A DNA stretch of 64,000 nt from Flavobacterium limicola. GTDB taxonomy: Bacteria; Bacteroidota; Bacteroidia; Flavobacteriales; Flavobacteriaceae. Positions 1 through 8,949 of this stretch are shown in pieces. The notes under the pieces are model-generated. The model was not told where the DNA came from. It saw only the letters and a list, made by a program, of their open reading frames with translations, and ran no database searches. The translations under genes and the position numbers were made by a program. Location: positions 124,001-188,000 of the forward strand of contig NZ_RBXA01000001.1 in NCBI RefSeq assembly GCF_003634755.1, written 5' to 3'. The first letter of the stretch is position 1. Each line of letters starts with the position of its first letter.

Positions 1-2
1 CC

Positions 3-884
3 AAAATATTAATATCGAGTGTGGTCAAAGAAGACAAAATTAGTTTACCCGAAGTATTGCGAATTTTGGAAGAATCCAAAGAAAACATCATCATCAACAA
101 GAAGTTGACGGATACTTCAAATGAATTAAAAAAAATATCAGAACAACTCAAAAATGCGAATCAGGAATTAGTCAACAAAGACATTCAAAAAGATGAATTT
201 CTAGACACCGTTACCCATGAATTGAGAACTCCGATAACCGCAATTCGTGCCGCAAGCGAAATCCTTCATGATGATGACGACATTCCCGAAGAGCTGAGAA
301 AACAGTTTTTGCAAAACATCATTTCCGAGTCGGACCGATTGAATCGTCTGATTGATAAAATTCTGGATTTAGAAAAATTTGAAACTGGCAAACAAAAGAT
401 TTATTTGTCTAAAAACAACATCACAAGAACGATAAAAAACACGTTGGATTCCCTCCAACAATTAGTAAAAAATAAAAAAATAACTATTGAATTTAAGGAT
501 GCATCCAAAGAAATAAAAGCTTTTTATGATGAAGAAAGAATCGTTCAGGTCATCCATAATTTAGTTTCAAATGCCATAAAATTCTGTTCGGAAACAGACG
601 GAAAAATAGTGATTTCCATTGCTGAAAATAAAGACAATATCGAAGTCAAAATACACAACAACGGCAAGGGAATTAAAAAAGAAGATTTTGAAGCCATTTT
701 TGATAAATTCTATCAATCTCGAAACCAAAACGTAAAAAAACCCATAGGAAGTGGACTGGGTTTAGCCATTTGTAAACAAATAATAGAACATCATAAAGGT
801 AAAATTTGGGCCGAAGATAATGTGGTTGAAGGAGCCACTCTCATCTTCACATTACCCAATTATAATACAGCAGAAAATAGTTAA
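3..884 (+). CDS. Sensor histidine kinase, C-terminal part (5' end outside window)
   Basis: The reading frame is open to the left edge, so the GTG at 21 is probably not the start and this is the end of a longer protein. A coiled linker leads into a HisKA domain with the motif THELRTP (phospho-accepting His codon near 216), then a HATPase domain with an N box (HNLVSNAIKF), NNGKGI and GSGLGLAICKQI. It would autophosphorylate and pass phosphate to the receiver encoded 3 bp downstream. The linker segment ISLPEVLRILEES resembles the region before HisKA in CbrA-like kinases fused to a sodium/solute symporter, which often sit beside acetyl-CoA synthetase genes. That fusion is an inference, because the N-terminus is not in the window. 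Confidence 0.9.
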   Translation, partial: KILISSVVKEDKISLPEVLRILEESKENIIINKKLTDTSNELKKISEQLKNANQELVNKDIQKDEFLDTVTHELRTPITAIRAASEILHDDDDIPEELRKQFLQNIISESDRLNRLIDKILDLEKFETGKQKIYLSKNNITRTIKNTLDSLQQLVKNKKITIEFKDASKEIKAFYDEERIVQVIHNLVSNAIKFCSETDGKIVISIAENKDNIEVKIHNNGKGIKKEDFEAIFDKFYQSRNQNVKKPIGSGLGLAICKQIIEHHKGKIWAEDNVVEGATLIFTLPNYNTAENS

Positions 885-887
885 AAA

Positions 888-1250
888 ATGAAAAAGATTT
901 TAATTGTAGATGACGAACCAAACATTGTAATGTCACTGGAATATACTTTCAAAAAGAACAATTTTGAAGTTTTCATAGCGCGCGACGGCCAGGAAGCACT
1001 GGATATTTTACAAAAACAACTTCCGGATGTCATAATTCTGGATGTCATGATGCCTATGGTGGATGGTTTTGCCACATTGGAACAAATAAAAAAAGACGAA
1101 CGACTGCGGCATTGCAAGGTCATTTTCCTTTCAGCAAAAAACAAGGAAAAAGATATTGAAAAAGGACTTTCATTAGGTGCTAATTTATATGTTGTGAAGC
1201 CCTTTTCAGTTAAAAAATTAGTCGATCAAGTTCATGAATTAATTCAATAA
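888..1250 (+). CDS. Receiver-only response regulator
   Basis: A 120-residue CheY-like receiver with no output domain. The acidic pocket is D8/D9, the phospho-acceptor is D52 (in ILDVMMP), the switch Ser is in FLSAK, and the conserved Lys is in VVKPF. It starts 3 bp after the kinase stop and lies 17 bp before the first acyl-CoA synthetase, so the four genes probably form one transcription unit. With no DNA-binding domain, it likely signals by protein contact or passes phosphate on. The link to acetate or propionate metabolism is inferred from position only. Confidence 0.93.
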   Translation: MKKILIVDDEPNIVMSLEYTFKKNNFEVFIARDGQEALDILQKQLPDVIILDVMMPMVDGFATLEQIKKDERLRHCKVIFLSAKNKEKDIEKGLSLGANLYVVKPFSVKKLVDQVHELIQ

Positions 1251-1267
1251 GAAACAAATTCAACACA

Positions 1268-3166
1268 ATGGAATACAAGGAAATTTATGAGGACAGCATT
1301 GCGCATCCAGAAAAATTCTGGGCAGAACAAGCTGATGCAATTGAGTGGTACAATAAACCGGAGACAATTTTATCGAAAGATGAAAATGGATATCCGCTTT
1401 GGTACAAAGATGGAGAATTGAACATTTGTTATCTGGCGTTAGACAAGCACATTCAGGATGGCTGTGGAGATCAGGTCGCTTTTATTTATGATTCGCCGGT
1501 GACACAAACCGTAAAAAAATACACTTTTTCGGAAGTAAAAACCGAAGTCGCAAAACTCGCGGGAGGCATGCAATCATTGGGATTAAAAAAAGGCGACACC
1601 GCCATAATTTACATGCCCATGATTCCTCAAACTGCTTTCGCGATGTTGGCTTGCGCGAGAATTGGCGTGATCCACTCGGTTGTTTTTGGGGGTTTTGCAC
1701 CACATGAATTGGCTATCAGAATCGACGATTGCAAACCCAGAGCGATTATAACGGCATCATCCGGAATAGAGATTGACCGATTAATTGCTTACAAACCTTT
1801 GGTGGATGAAGCCATTGCACTTGCTTCACACCGACCGAAAAAAGTAATCGTTTTCAATAGAAAATTAGGCGCCAGAATTCCGTTTAAGAAATATGATGTA
1901 GATTACGATGCGTTGGTTTACGGCTCCGAAGAAACGTCTTGTGTTCCTGTTAATTCGAATCATCCGCTGTATATTTTGTACACATCCGGAACTACGGGAA
2001 AACCAAAAGGAATTGTTAGAGATACTGGTGGATATGCCGTAGCATTGAAATTTTCGATGAAATACATTTACAATGTAAAGGAAGACGAGACTTTTTGGGC
2101 GGCATCGGATATGGGTTGGGCAGTTGGGCACAGCTACATTCTTTACGGACCATTATTAAACCGAAATACAACAATAATTTTCGAAGGAAAACCGATAAAA
2201 ACTCCGGATTCGAGTACGTTTTGGAGAATAATTTCAGAACATAAAGTAGGCACCATGTTTACCGCTCCAACCGCCATTAGAGCCATCAAAAAAGAAGATC
2301 CTGACGGAGAATTCATCAAACAATATGATTTAAGCCATCTTAAAAACCAATTTTTGGCGGGAGAACGTTGTGACAATGCTACGCTGGAATGGTACCAACA
2401 GCACATTCCTATTCCTGTAATTGACCATTGGTGGCAAACAGAATCGGGCTGGCCAATGATTGCTAATTCTCTTGGAATTGAAAAAATGCCGGTCAAATCC
2501 GGTTCTGCCACAAAAGCTGTTTGTGGGTATGACATTCGGATTTTTAATGAAAACGGCGACGAATTAAGCGCCAATGAAGAAGGTTTGGTGGTTGTAAAAT
2601 TACCTTTACCTCCGGGAAATATGTTGGGTATTTGGGAAAACGAAGCACGTTTCAAAGCTGGATATTTCAGCAAATTTGACGGTTATTATTTGTCTGGCGA
2701 TGGAGGCTATAAAGATGAAGACGGATATATTTTCATCACCGGAAGAACGGATGACGTGATAAATGTTGCGGGACATCGATTGTCAACAGCAGAAATGGAA
2801 GAAGTTGTTGCTTCCCACCATTCGGTGGCTGAATGTGCCGTTATTGGAATTCACGATGAGTTGAAAGGACAAATTCCTTTGGCTTTGGTGGTAACCAAAT
2901 CAGGAGATGAAATCGAACATTATCAATTGGAACAAGAAATCATTAAACTGGTTCGTCAGCAAATTGGCGCAGTTGCCTCGCTGAGAAATGTAATTATTGT
3001 ACAACGATTACCAAAAACACGCTCGGGGAAAATCCTCCGAAAACTGATGCGCAGCATTACTGATGGAGAGGAATTCCAAATTCCATCCACCATTGATGAT
3101 GAAAACATTATCGAAGAAATCGTTACCACATTAAAAAAGTATAAAATAGGTGTTTATAATATTTAA
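1268..3166 (+). CDS. prpE: Propionyl-CoA synthetase-like AMP-forming acyl-CoA synthetase
   Basis: A 632-residue ANL-family ligase that activates a short-chain acid with ATP and CoA. Visible signatures are the P-loop YTSGTTGKPKG (near residues 238-248), WWQTESGWP, GRTDDVINVAGHRLST (A8 hinge) and the C-terminal Lys in PKTRSGKILRKL, which is the lysine normally controlled by acetylation. The stretches FLAGERCDNAT, HWWQTESGWP and LPPGNMLGIW look more like PrpE/ACSS3 than Acs, so propionate is the more likely substrate. It is 14 bp from a second paralogue. The symbol is given by family resemblance; substrate preference is inferred. Confidence 0.83.
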   Translation: MEYKEIYEDSIAHPEKFWAEQADAIEWYNKPETILSKDENGYPLWYKDGELNICYLALDKHIQDGCGDQVAFIYDSPVTQTVKKYTFSEVKTEVAKLAGGMQSLGLKKGDTAIIYMPMIPQTAFAMLACARIGVIHSVVFGGFAPHELAIRIDDCKPRAIITASSGIEIDRLIAYKPLVDEAIALASHRPKKVIVFNRKLGARIPFKKYDVDYDALVYGSEETSCVPVNSNHPLYILYTSGTTGKPKGIVRDTGGYAVALKFSMKYIYNVKEDETFWAASDMGWAVGHSYILYGPLLNRNTTIIFEGKPIKTPDSSTFWRIISEHKVGTMFTAPTAIRAIKKEDPDGEFIKQYDLSHLKNQFLAGERCDNATLEWYQQHIPIPVIDHWWQTESGWPMIANSLGIEKMPVKSGSATKAVCGYDIRIFNENGDELSANEEGLVVVKLPLPPGNMLGIWENEARFKAGYFSKFDGYYLSGDGGYKDEDGYIFITGRTDDVINVAGHRLSTAEMEEVVASHHSVAECAVIGIHDELKGQIPLALVVTKSGDEIEHYQLEQEIIKLVRQQIGAVASLRNVIIVQRLPKTRSGKILRKLMRSITDGEEFQIPSTIDDENIIEEIVTTLKKYKIGVYNI

Positions 3167-3180
3167 AATTTACCAAAATC

Positions 3181-5088
3181 ATGAGTTACTATAAAATTAA
3201 TAATTTAGAAGAATACTTCAAACATTACAAAAAATCAGTTCGTGAACCCAAAAAATTCTGGGACAAAGTGGCGTCTGAAAATTTTACTTGGTACCAAGAA
3301 TGGGATAAAGTAGTCGATTTTAATATGGCTGAGGCCGATATAAAATGGTTTACCAATGCAAAAGTAAACATTGTAAAAAACTGTATCGACAGGCATCTTG
3401 CTAAAAAAGGAGATAAAACAGCTATCATTTTTGAACCAAATGATCCCAATGAAGAAGCTTTGCATATTTCGTATAATGAATTGTACGAACGTGTTTGCAA
3501 AATGGCGAATGTCTTAAAAGAACAAGGCATACAAAAAGGAGATCGTGTTTGTATTTACTTGCCAATGATTCCTGAATTAGCGATTACCACTTTGGCCTGC
3601 GCCAGAATTGGAGCCATTCACTCGGTTGTTTTTGCAGGATTTTCAGCTTCGGCAGTTGCAGCAAGAATCAATGACAGCGAATGCAAAATGGTCATCACTT
3701 CAGATGGTGGATATCGCGGGAACAAAACCATCGATTTGAAAAGTATCGTTGATGAAGCCTTATTGAATTGTCCTTGCGTAGAGAACGTTTTGGTGGCTAA
3801 AAGAATAAACTCAACTATCAAGATGAAAGAAGGTCGTGACCAATGGTTACAGCCTCTTTTAGACCAAGCTTCGGATAATAATGTGGCAGAAATCATGGAT
3901 GCCGAAGATCCTTTGTTCATCCTTTATACTTCCGGTTCAACAGGAAAACCAAAAGGAATGGTACACACTACTGCGGGTTATATGGTGTATTCAGCCTATA
4001 CATTTAAGAACGTTTTTAATTATGAAGACAATGATATTTTCTGGTGTACCGCTGATATTGGCTGGATTACCGGACATTCTTATATTCTTTACGGACCATT
4101 ATTGAACGGAGCTACGACGGTAATTTTCGAAGGCGTTCCGTCTTATCCTGATTTTAGTCGCTTTTGGCAAACCATCGAAAAACACAAAGTTACCCAGTTT
4201 TACACGGCACCAACAGCTATTAGAGCCTTGGCAAAAGAAAGCATCGAATACGTGCAAAGGTACCAATTGACCTCTTTAAAAGTGATTGGATCAGTGGGAG
4301 AACCTATTAATGAGGAAGCTTGGCACTGGTACAACAACCACGTAGGAGACAAGAAATGTCCTGTCGTAGATACTTGGTGGCAAACGGAAACCGGAGGAAT
4401 TATGATTTCGCCAATTGCGTTTGTAACGCCAACAAAACCTACTTATGCTTCGTTACCGTTACCGGGAATCCAACCTGTTTTGATGGATGAAAAACGCAAC
4501 GAAATTGAAGGCAATCAAGTAACCGGAAGTTTATGTATTAAATTCCCTTGGCCAGGAATTGCCAGAACGATTTGGGGCGATCATCAAAGATACAAGGAAA
4601 CCTATTTTTCTACCTTTCCAGGTAAATATTTCACTGGCGACGGCGCTTTACGTGACGAAGTTGGGTATTACAGAATCACTGGTCGTGTAGATGATGTGGT
4701 TATCGTTTCCGGACACAATTTGGGGACTGCACCGATAGAAGATGCCATCAATGAACATCCTGCAGTTGCAGAATCAGCCATTGTAGGTTTCCCACATGAT
4801 ATCAAAGGAAATGCATTGTATGGTTTTGTAATTCTAAAAGAAACCGGAGAATATCGAGATAGAGATAATCTTAGCAAAGAGATTAACCAACACATATCAG
4901 ATCATATTGGACCCATAGCAAAATTGGACAAAATCCAGTTTGTTTCCGGTTTACCAAAAACCCGTTCCGGAAAAATCATGCGTAGGATTCTGCGTAAGAT
5001 TGCTGAAGGTGATTACTCTAATTTTGGCGATACCTCAACGTTGTTGAATCCTGAAATTGTGGATGAAATTAAAGACGGTAAAATTTAA
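3181..5088 (+). CDS. acs: Acetyl-CoA synthetase
   Basis: A 635-residue acetate-CoA ligase (AMP-forming) of the usual length. It carries an N-terminal ACAS domain, the P-loop YTSGSTGKPKG, GSVGEPINEEAW, the acetate-pocket motif WWQTETGG, the hinge GRVDDVVIVSGHNLGT and the acetylatable Lys in LPKTRSGKIMRR. It converts acetate, ATP and CoA to acetyl-CoA in the cytoplasm. It is the last gene of the kinase-regulator-synthetase group and is followed by a strong hairpin terminator. The tandem pair suggests separate acetate and propionate activation under one control. Confidence 0.94.
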   Translation: MSYYKINNLEEYFKHYKKSVREPKKFWDKVASENFTWYQEWDKVVDFNMAEADIKWFTNAKVNIVKNCIDRHLAKKGDKTAIIFEPNDPNEEALHISYNELYERVCKMANVLKEQGIQKGDRVCIYLPMIPELAITTLACARIGAIHSVVFAGFSASAVAARINDSECKMVITSDGGYRGNKTIDLKSIVDEALLNCPCVENVLVAKRINSTIKMKEGRDQWLQPLLDQASDNNVAEIMDAEDPLFILYTSGSTGKPKGMVHTTAGYMVYSAYTFKNVFNYEDNDIFWCTADIGWITGHSYILYGPLLNGATTVIFEGVPSYPDFSRFWQTIEKHKVTQFYTAPTAIRALAKESIEYVQRYQLTSLKVIGSVGEPINEEAWHWYNNHVGDKKCPVVDTWWQTETGGIMISPIAFVTPTKPTYASLPLPGIQPVLMDEKRNEIEGNQVTGSLCIKFPWPGIARTIWGDHQRYKETYFSTFPGKYFTGDGALRDEVGYYRITGRVDDVVIVSGHNLGTAPIEDAINEHPAVAESAIVGFPHDIKGNALYGFVILKETGEYRDRDNLSKEINQHISDHIGPIAKLDKIQFVSGLPKTRSGKIMRRILRKIAEGDYSNFGDTSTLLNPEIVDEIKDGKI

Positions 5089-5110
5089 TTTTTAGTTTTA
5101 ATTTGTTGTT

Positions 5111-5143
5111 AAAAACTGCTTCATTACCGAAGCAGTTTTTTTT
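5111..5143 (+). terminator. Terminator after acs
   Basis: Inverted repeat AAAAACTGCTTC / GAAGCAGTTTTT around a 6-nt loop, followed by a T-run. It ends the rightward acs group and could also work leftward. Confidence 0.88.
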
Positions 5144-5147
5144 ATAC

Positions 5148-5181
5148 AAAAACGGCTGTCTTTTTAGGGACAGCCGTTTTT
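5148..5181 (-). terminator. Terminator after the sus/amylase operon
   Basis: Arms AAAACGGCTGTC / GACAGCCGTTTT separated by about 8 nt. It lies just downstream of the leftward amylase stop codon, and a T-rich run follows on the minus strand. With the neighbouring acs terminator it insulates two convergent operons. Confidence 0.85.
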
Positions 5182-5199
5182 CACTAATTCAACGTATTC

Positions 5200-8097
5200 T
5201 TAATTTCTCAACAGTTTCAATACCTTCATTTCATTATTTTCATCAAATGCTTTTACGATGTAAAGTCCTTGATTCAAATCACTAACCATAAATTTACTTC
5301 CTTCAGATTGATTTGCATCAAACGATTTTACCAATTGTCCCGTGATAGAAAAAATCTGTACTTTAGAAGTCGTTTCATTCAATGTAAAATAATCAGACGC
5401 TGGGTTGGGATACAACACAATTGTTGGTGATTTTTCGTAATCGGCTATAGCCAAAAAAGCCGTTTTATTACCGTAGATTCGGTATTCTCCGGGCAGAATT
5501 GTTATTGGATCATTTACATTAGTCACCGTGATTGTTGTATTATCCATCAAATTGTACCACTGTCCAATATAAGGAAATCCAGTTGCCACATTTTGTGTAG
5601 TTACATTAAAATTAGCCAAAATCAAAACATCTTTAAGTTGGCTTGACGCCAAAGCACTATTGGTAATTCTGATATTTGGATACAAGGAACTGGTATTCGA
5701 CATGGTTGCAGTTCCCGAAAAAACAGGCTCTACAGTTTTCATCGTAATCATTTTAGACCAATCGTTATAAATTTTACTTCTATTGGCATCTCCAAGCCAA
5801 TTATTAACCCATTGCGGCTGTTGTTTAGTATCTAATTTACAATCCCCAGATGTAGCATCTGACGAAGTATTTACCGTTCCATTGTTACAAGCAAAAATAG
5901 AATTTTCCCAACCTAGTTCCCCAAAATGCCAAATCATCTTTGGTCCTGGAACCAATAAAGAAACGGCTCCAATTGCTGACATTCTAGACAAAGCTACATT
6001 TAGTGTTTTTACATTATGAGCAGCATTGGTACTATTCCCGAATTGTAAATTCTTATACATTAGTCTTTCCTCATCATGACTTTCGGCATAACCGATCAAT
6101 CTATTTGTGGTAAAACCTCTGCTCGTGCTATTCATGCGAGAAATATTTCCAGAATATCCCATAGACAATTCATTGTATTGACTGGTCATTATTCCCCACA
6201 TCATAATCCCTTTACTAATTCCATCAGACTCACCTGTAATTCTGTAATTAGCCCAAAGTTGCTCTTCATCATCATTCCCTAAGTGTTCAAAAATAGTATA
6301 ATGAGTTGGGTCTAAACTCCAAGAATAATCAGCATAGGCTTTCAAAACATCTACACGATCTTGTTGTTTAACATTGGTACATGGATCTTGACCACCAGCG
6401 ACATTCGAAGGGCAATTTTGAGTAAAACCTTTGGTTAAATCCCAACGAAATCCGTCAATTTTAAATTCTTCAATCCATTGTTTAATGACCCGTTGCACAT
6501 AATTTTGTGTTCTTGGCTGTTGGTGGTTAAAATCATTACCCACACTGTAACTATGCATTGCCGTTGTATTAAAATAAGGATTTTCAGAAGTAGGCCCGCC
6601 CCATCCGTCACCATCAGGATCGTTCATCCACATCCTAACCATCGGATTTCTATCAAAAGCATGATTTAAAGCAACATCCAGAATCACAGCAATTCCATTT
6701 TGATGGCATAAATCAATAAACTCTTTTAATTTATCAGAAGTTCCGTAAAATTTATCCAAAGCCATGTGAAAAGAGGTATTGTATCCCCAACTTTCGTTGC
6801 CTTCATATTCCATTACAGGCATTAACTCAATCGCATTTATTTTCAAGTTTTTGAAATAATCGATTTTATTAATTAGGTCCTGATAGCTTCTATTAGCATC
6901 AAAATCACGTACTAACAATTCGTAAACTACCAGTTTTTCTTTTGCAGGCTTAACAAAATTTGTTGTGGCGCTACTCCATGCGTAAGGTGTTTTTCCCGTT
7001 TGCAATACTGTTACTTCTCTGTCTTGACCTACTGGATAAACTGGTAGATTTGGATAACTGGAAGCAGGAATAAAAGGATCGTCATTAGGAGATAATACTA
7101 ACGTCGAATACGGATCGGCAGTTTTCACTAAAGAAGGTGTTCCAGCAATAGGTGTTGCATCAACTACCCAATACTGGTATGTATAATTTGTACCTGAAAC
7201 TAATCCAGTCAATTCTAACCAAAACTTACCCGAAGCCGAGTCTTTTTTCATGGCAAAAGAACTAGTCGGTTGCCAATTGTTGAAACTTCCCGCTACGTAA
7301 ATAAAATCTTTGAACGGAGCATCCAAAACCAAAGTTGCTCTTGTAACGTCGGAAGAATTATAATTGATTCCGTCCAATAAACCAGCAGGCATCGCCTCAC
7401 TAACCACACTTGGATTCACTATAGCGCTAAACTTTTTAGTAATTACAGTTGTCCCTTGAGTAACCTGCAATTCGTAGTTTTGATTCCCTGTGATATTTGT
7501 GTGATTAAAAGCATAGCTAGAAGTAGCTGCATTTGTATTTAATGTAATACCGTTTGCTTTCAATACATAACTGGCATTTCCACCCGTATTAGAAGCTGAA
7601 ATATTCAAACTTCCACCAGATGCAATAATTGTAGAACCATTTTCTGCGGGTGTATTTAGAGTCACTTGGTACGCACCTACTTCAACAAAATTATCTTGCG
7701 ATTTTTTGTCCCCAGTCCCATCCTTAGCTTTCACTAGGAAACCTATTTTACCTATTCCGTTTCTGTTGTAAAAGGTAGTGGGAGTAAATGTTTTTGTATA
7801 GGTATCTGTGGCCGAATTATAGGTAAAACGATTTGCCTCGCTAGATGAGGTCCATGTGCCATTAGTAGGGCAGTCAATACTGTTCGCATCATTAATATCA
7901 AAAGACCAGGTCCACATATATAATGCATTTCCGTTAACTCCCCAAGTTGCTTCATTTACATTATTCCCATTGATAGTAATGGTAATAGATGTCGTTTCTT
8001 CAAAAGTAGCTGGACTTATGCTATAAGCGATTGTTTGTTGTTGCCCAATCGCGATAATTGAAAAGAAAAGCGATACTAAAAGTATAATTTTTTTCAT
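5200..8097 (-). CDS. Secreted GH13 alpha-amylase with T9SS sorting domain
   Basis: A 965-residue exported multidomain amylase. A signal peptide (MKKIILLVSLFFSIIAIGQ) leads into E-set/CBM-like beta domains (about 20-230) and a CBM48-like domain near 245-335 (AGSFNNWQP). The GH13 barrel has region I DVALNH (D474-H479), nucleophile D553 in GFRWDLTK, acid/base E604 in FEHL, and D675 in SHDEER. The last 75 residues (YPNPASDYF ... VLKLLRN) match a type A C-terminal domain for type IX secretion, so the enzyme is likely released or surface-anchored to attack starch. It resembles the T9SS-dependent amylase of F. johnsoniae (AmyB) in layout. It is the last gene of the leftward sus operon, behind an intergenic hairpin. 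Confidence 0.93.
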   Translation of the reverse strand: MKKIILLVSLFFSIIAIGQQQTIAYSISPATFEETTSITITINGNNVNEATWGVNGNALYMWTWSFDINDANSIDCPTNGTWTSSSEANRFTYNSATDTYTKTFTPTTFYNRNGIGKIGFLVKAKDGTGDKKSQDNFVEVGAYQVTLNTPAENGSTIIASGGSLNISASNTGGNASYVLKANGITLNTNAATSSYAFNHTNITGNQNYELQVTQGTTVITKKFSAIVNPSVVSEAMPAGLLDGINYNSSDVTRATLVLDAPFKDFIYVAGSFNNWQPTSSFAMKKDSASGKFWLELTGLVSGTNYTYQYWVVDATPIAGTPSLVKTADPYSTLVLSPNDDPFIPASSYPNLPVYPVGQDREVTVLQTGKTPYAWSSATTNFVKPAKEKLVVYELLVRDFDANRSYQDLINKIDYFKNLKINAIELMPVMEYEGNESWGYNTSFHMALDKFYGTSDKLKEFIDLCHQNGIAVILDVALNHAFDRNPMVRMWMNDPDGDGWGGPTSENPYFNTTAMHSYSVGNDFNHQQPRTQNYVQRVIKQWIEEFKIDGFRWDLTKGFTQNCPSNVAGGQDPCTNVKQQDRVDVLKAYADYSWSLDPTHYTIFEHLGNDDEEQLWANYRITGESDGISKGIMMWGIMTSQYNELSMGYSGNISRMNSTSRGFTTNRLIGYAESHDEERLMYKNLQFGNSTNAAHNVKTLNVALSRMSAIGAVSLLVPGPKMIWHFGELGWENSIFACNNGTVNTSSDATSGDCKLDTKQQPQWVNNWLGDANRSKIYNDWSKMITMKTVEPVFSGTATMSNTSSLYPNIRITNSALASSQLKDVLILANFNVTTQNVATGFPYIGQWYNLMDNTTITVTNVNDPITILPGEYRIYGNKTAFLAIADYEKSPTIVLYPNPASDYFTLNETTSKVQIFSITGQLVKSFDANQSEGSKFMVSDLNQGLYIVKAFDENNEMKVLKLLRN

Positions 8098-8116
8098 AGT
8101 TTTTTGCTTTTATAAA

Positions 8117-8145
8117 AAAAGGGCTATCCATGAGATAGCCCTTTT
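8117..8145 (-). terminator. Hairpin between susE-like gene and amylase gene
   Basis: Perfect 12-bp arms AAAAGGGCTATC / GATAGCCCTTTT with a 5-nt loop and a T-run on the minus strand. It sits between two genes of the same operon, so it probably works as a partial terminator or as a 3'-end stabiliser for the susCDE message. Confidence 0.8.
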
Positions 8146-8162
8146 ACATTAATTAAAAATTA

Positions 8163-8927
8163 CTAATTCTTAACAATGGTATACGTTTTAGCAGTAAAAT
8201 CGGCTACAATAGTATAATTACCTGCTATTTGAATCGGGATATTAGCTCCACCTGACTCTAATGTTAGATTATTTCCATCATCTCCAAAGTTTGTTGCCCA
8301 TGCGTCATCTAATCTAAATTTAATTTCTCCAACTGCTAAATCAATTGTAATTGAATATTTTTTAGTAGTCAATGAATAATCTAAATTTACATCTGAAGCC
8401 CAACCATCACCACCAGTTGTTGCTGCTGTTGCACTACCAATCATACCCCAGTTTGGCCAAGCTGGATAAGGCGTTACTTTGATAGTAAAAGAATTAGACA
8501 CTTGAGGAAGCGAACCCACTCCACCTACTGTAGATTTGATACGCACATCGATTTGAGCTTCAACAAAAGGTGCAAATCCAGCATTTAAAGCAGCTGAGTT
8601 CAGTTCCCCAACGGTAAAGCTTTTAAATTTATCGGTTGTTGTTCCAGCAACAGAAGGTGTTGCAAAATCAGTACCGGCTTTTGCCATTTCGATTGTGTAG
8701 TTTACCACAGTACTGCTTCCTTCGTATTGTGCATCATCCCAAACAAAAGTTGTTGCTAAATTTCCAGCATTAGTATTTTGGAGTACTATATTAAAATCTC
8801 CTTGAGGAGTAAGCAATACAGGAGCTGTTGCTTCAGTAATTACTGGTCTATTTTCAACATCATCACCAGAGCATGACACGGCTAATACGCCAATAAATGC
8901 GATTAAAATTTTATTTATGTTTTTCAT
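8163..8927 (-). CDS. SusE/SusF-like outer-membrane starch-binding lipoprotein
   Basis: A 254-residue lipoprotein. The signal sequence ends in the lipobox AVSC, and the mature start CSGDD carries acidic residues like the surface-export signal of Bacteroidota lipoproteins. A SusE-type Ig-like domain (about 30-140) precedes a beta-rich C-terminal module with WGMIGSATA and ITIDLAVGEIKFRLDD, typical of the starch-binding modules of SusE/SusF. It is expected on the cell surface next to SusC/SusD, holding starch or maltooligosaccharides. It lies 22 bp after susD. It is shorter than SusE of Bacteroides and appears to have only one C-terminal binding module. Confidence 0.85.
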   Translation of the reverse strand: MKNINKILIAFIGVLAVSCSGDDVENRPVITEATAPVLLTPQGDFNIVLQNTNAGNLATTFVWDDAQYEGSSTVVNYTIEMAKAGTDFATPSVAGTTTDKFKSFTVGELNSAALNAGFAPFVEAQIDVRIKSTVGGVGSLPQVSNSFTIKVTPYPAWPNWGMIGSATAATTGGDGWASDVNLDYSLTTKKYSITIDLAVGEIKFRLDDAWATNFGDDGNNLTLESGGANIPIQIAGNYTIVADFTAKTYTIVKN

Positions 8928-8949
8928 TTTTATTATGTTTTAAAATTAG

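Noticed and set aside
5103..5285. 60-codon plus-strand frame after acs
   Set aside because: It is made of two terminator hairpins and the 3' end of the opposite amylase gene.
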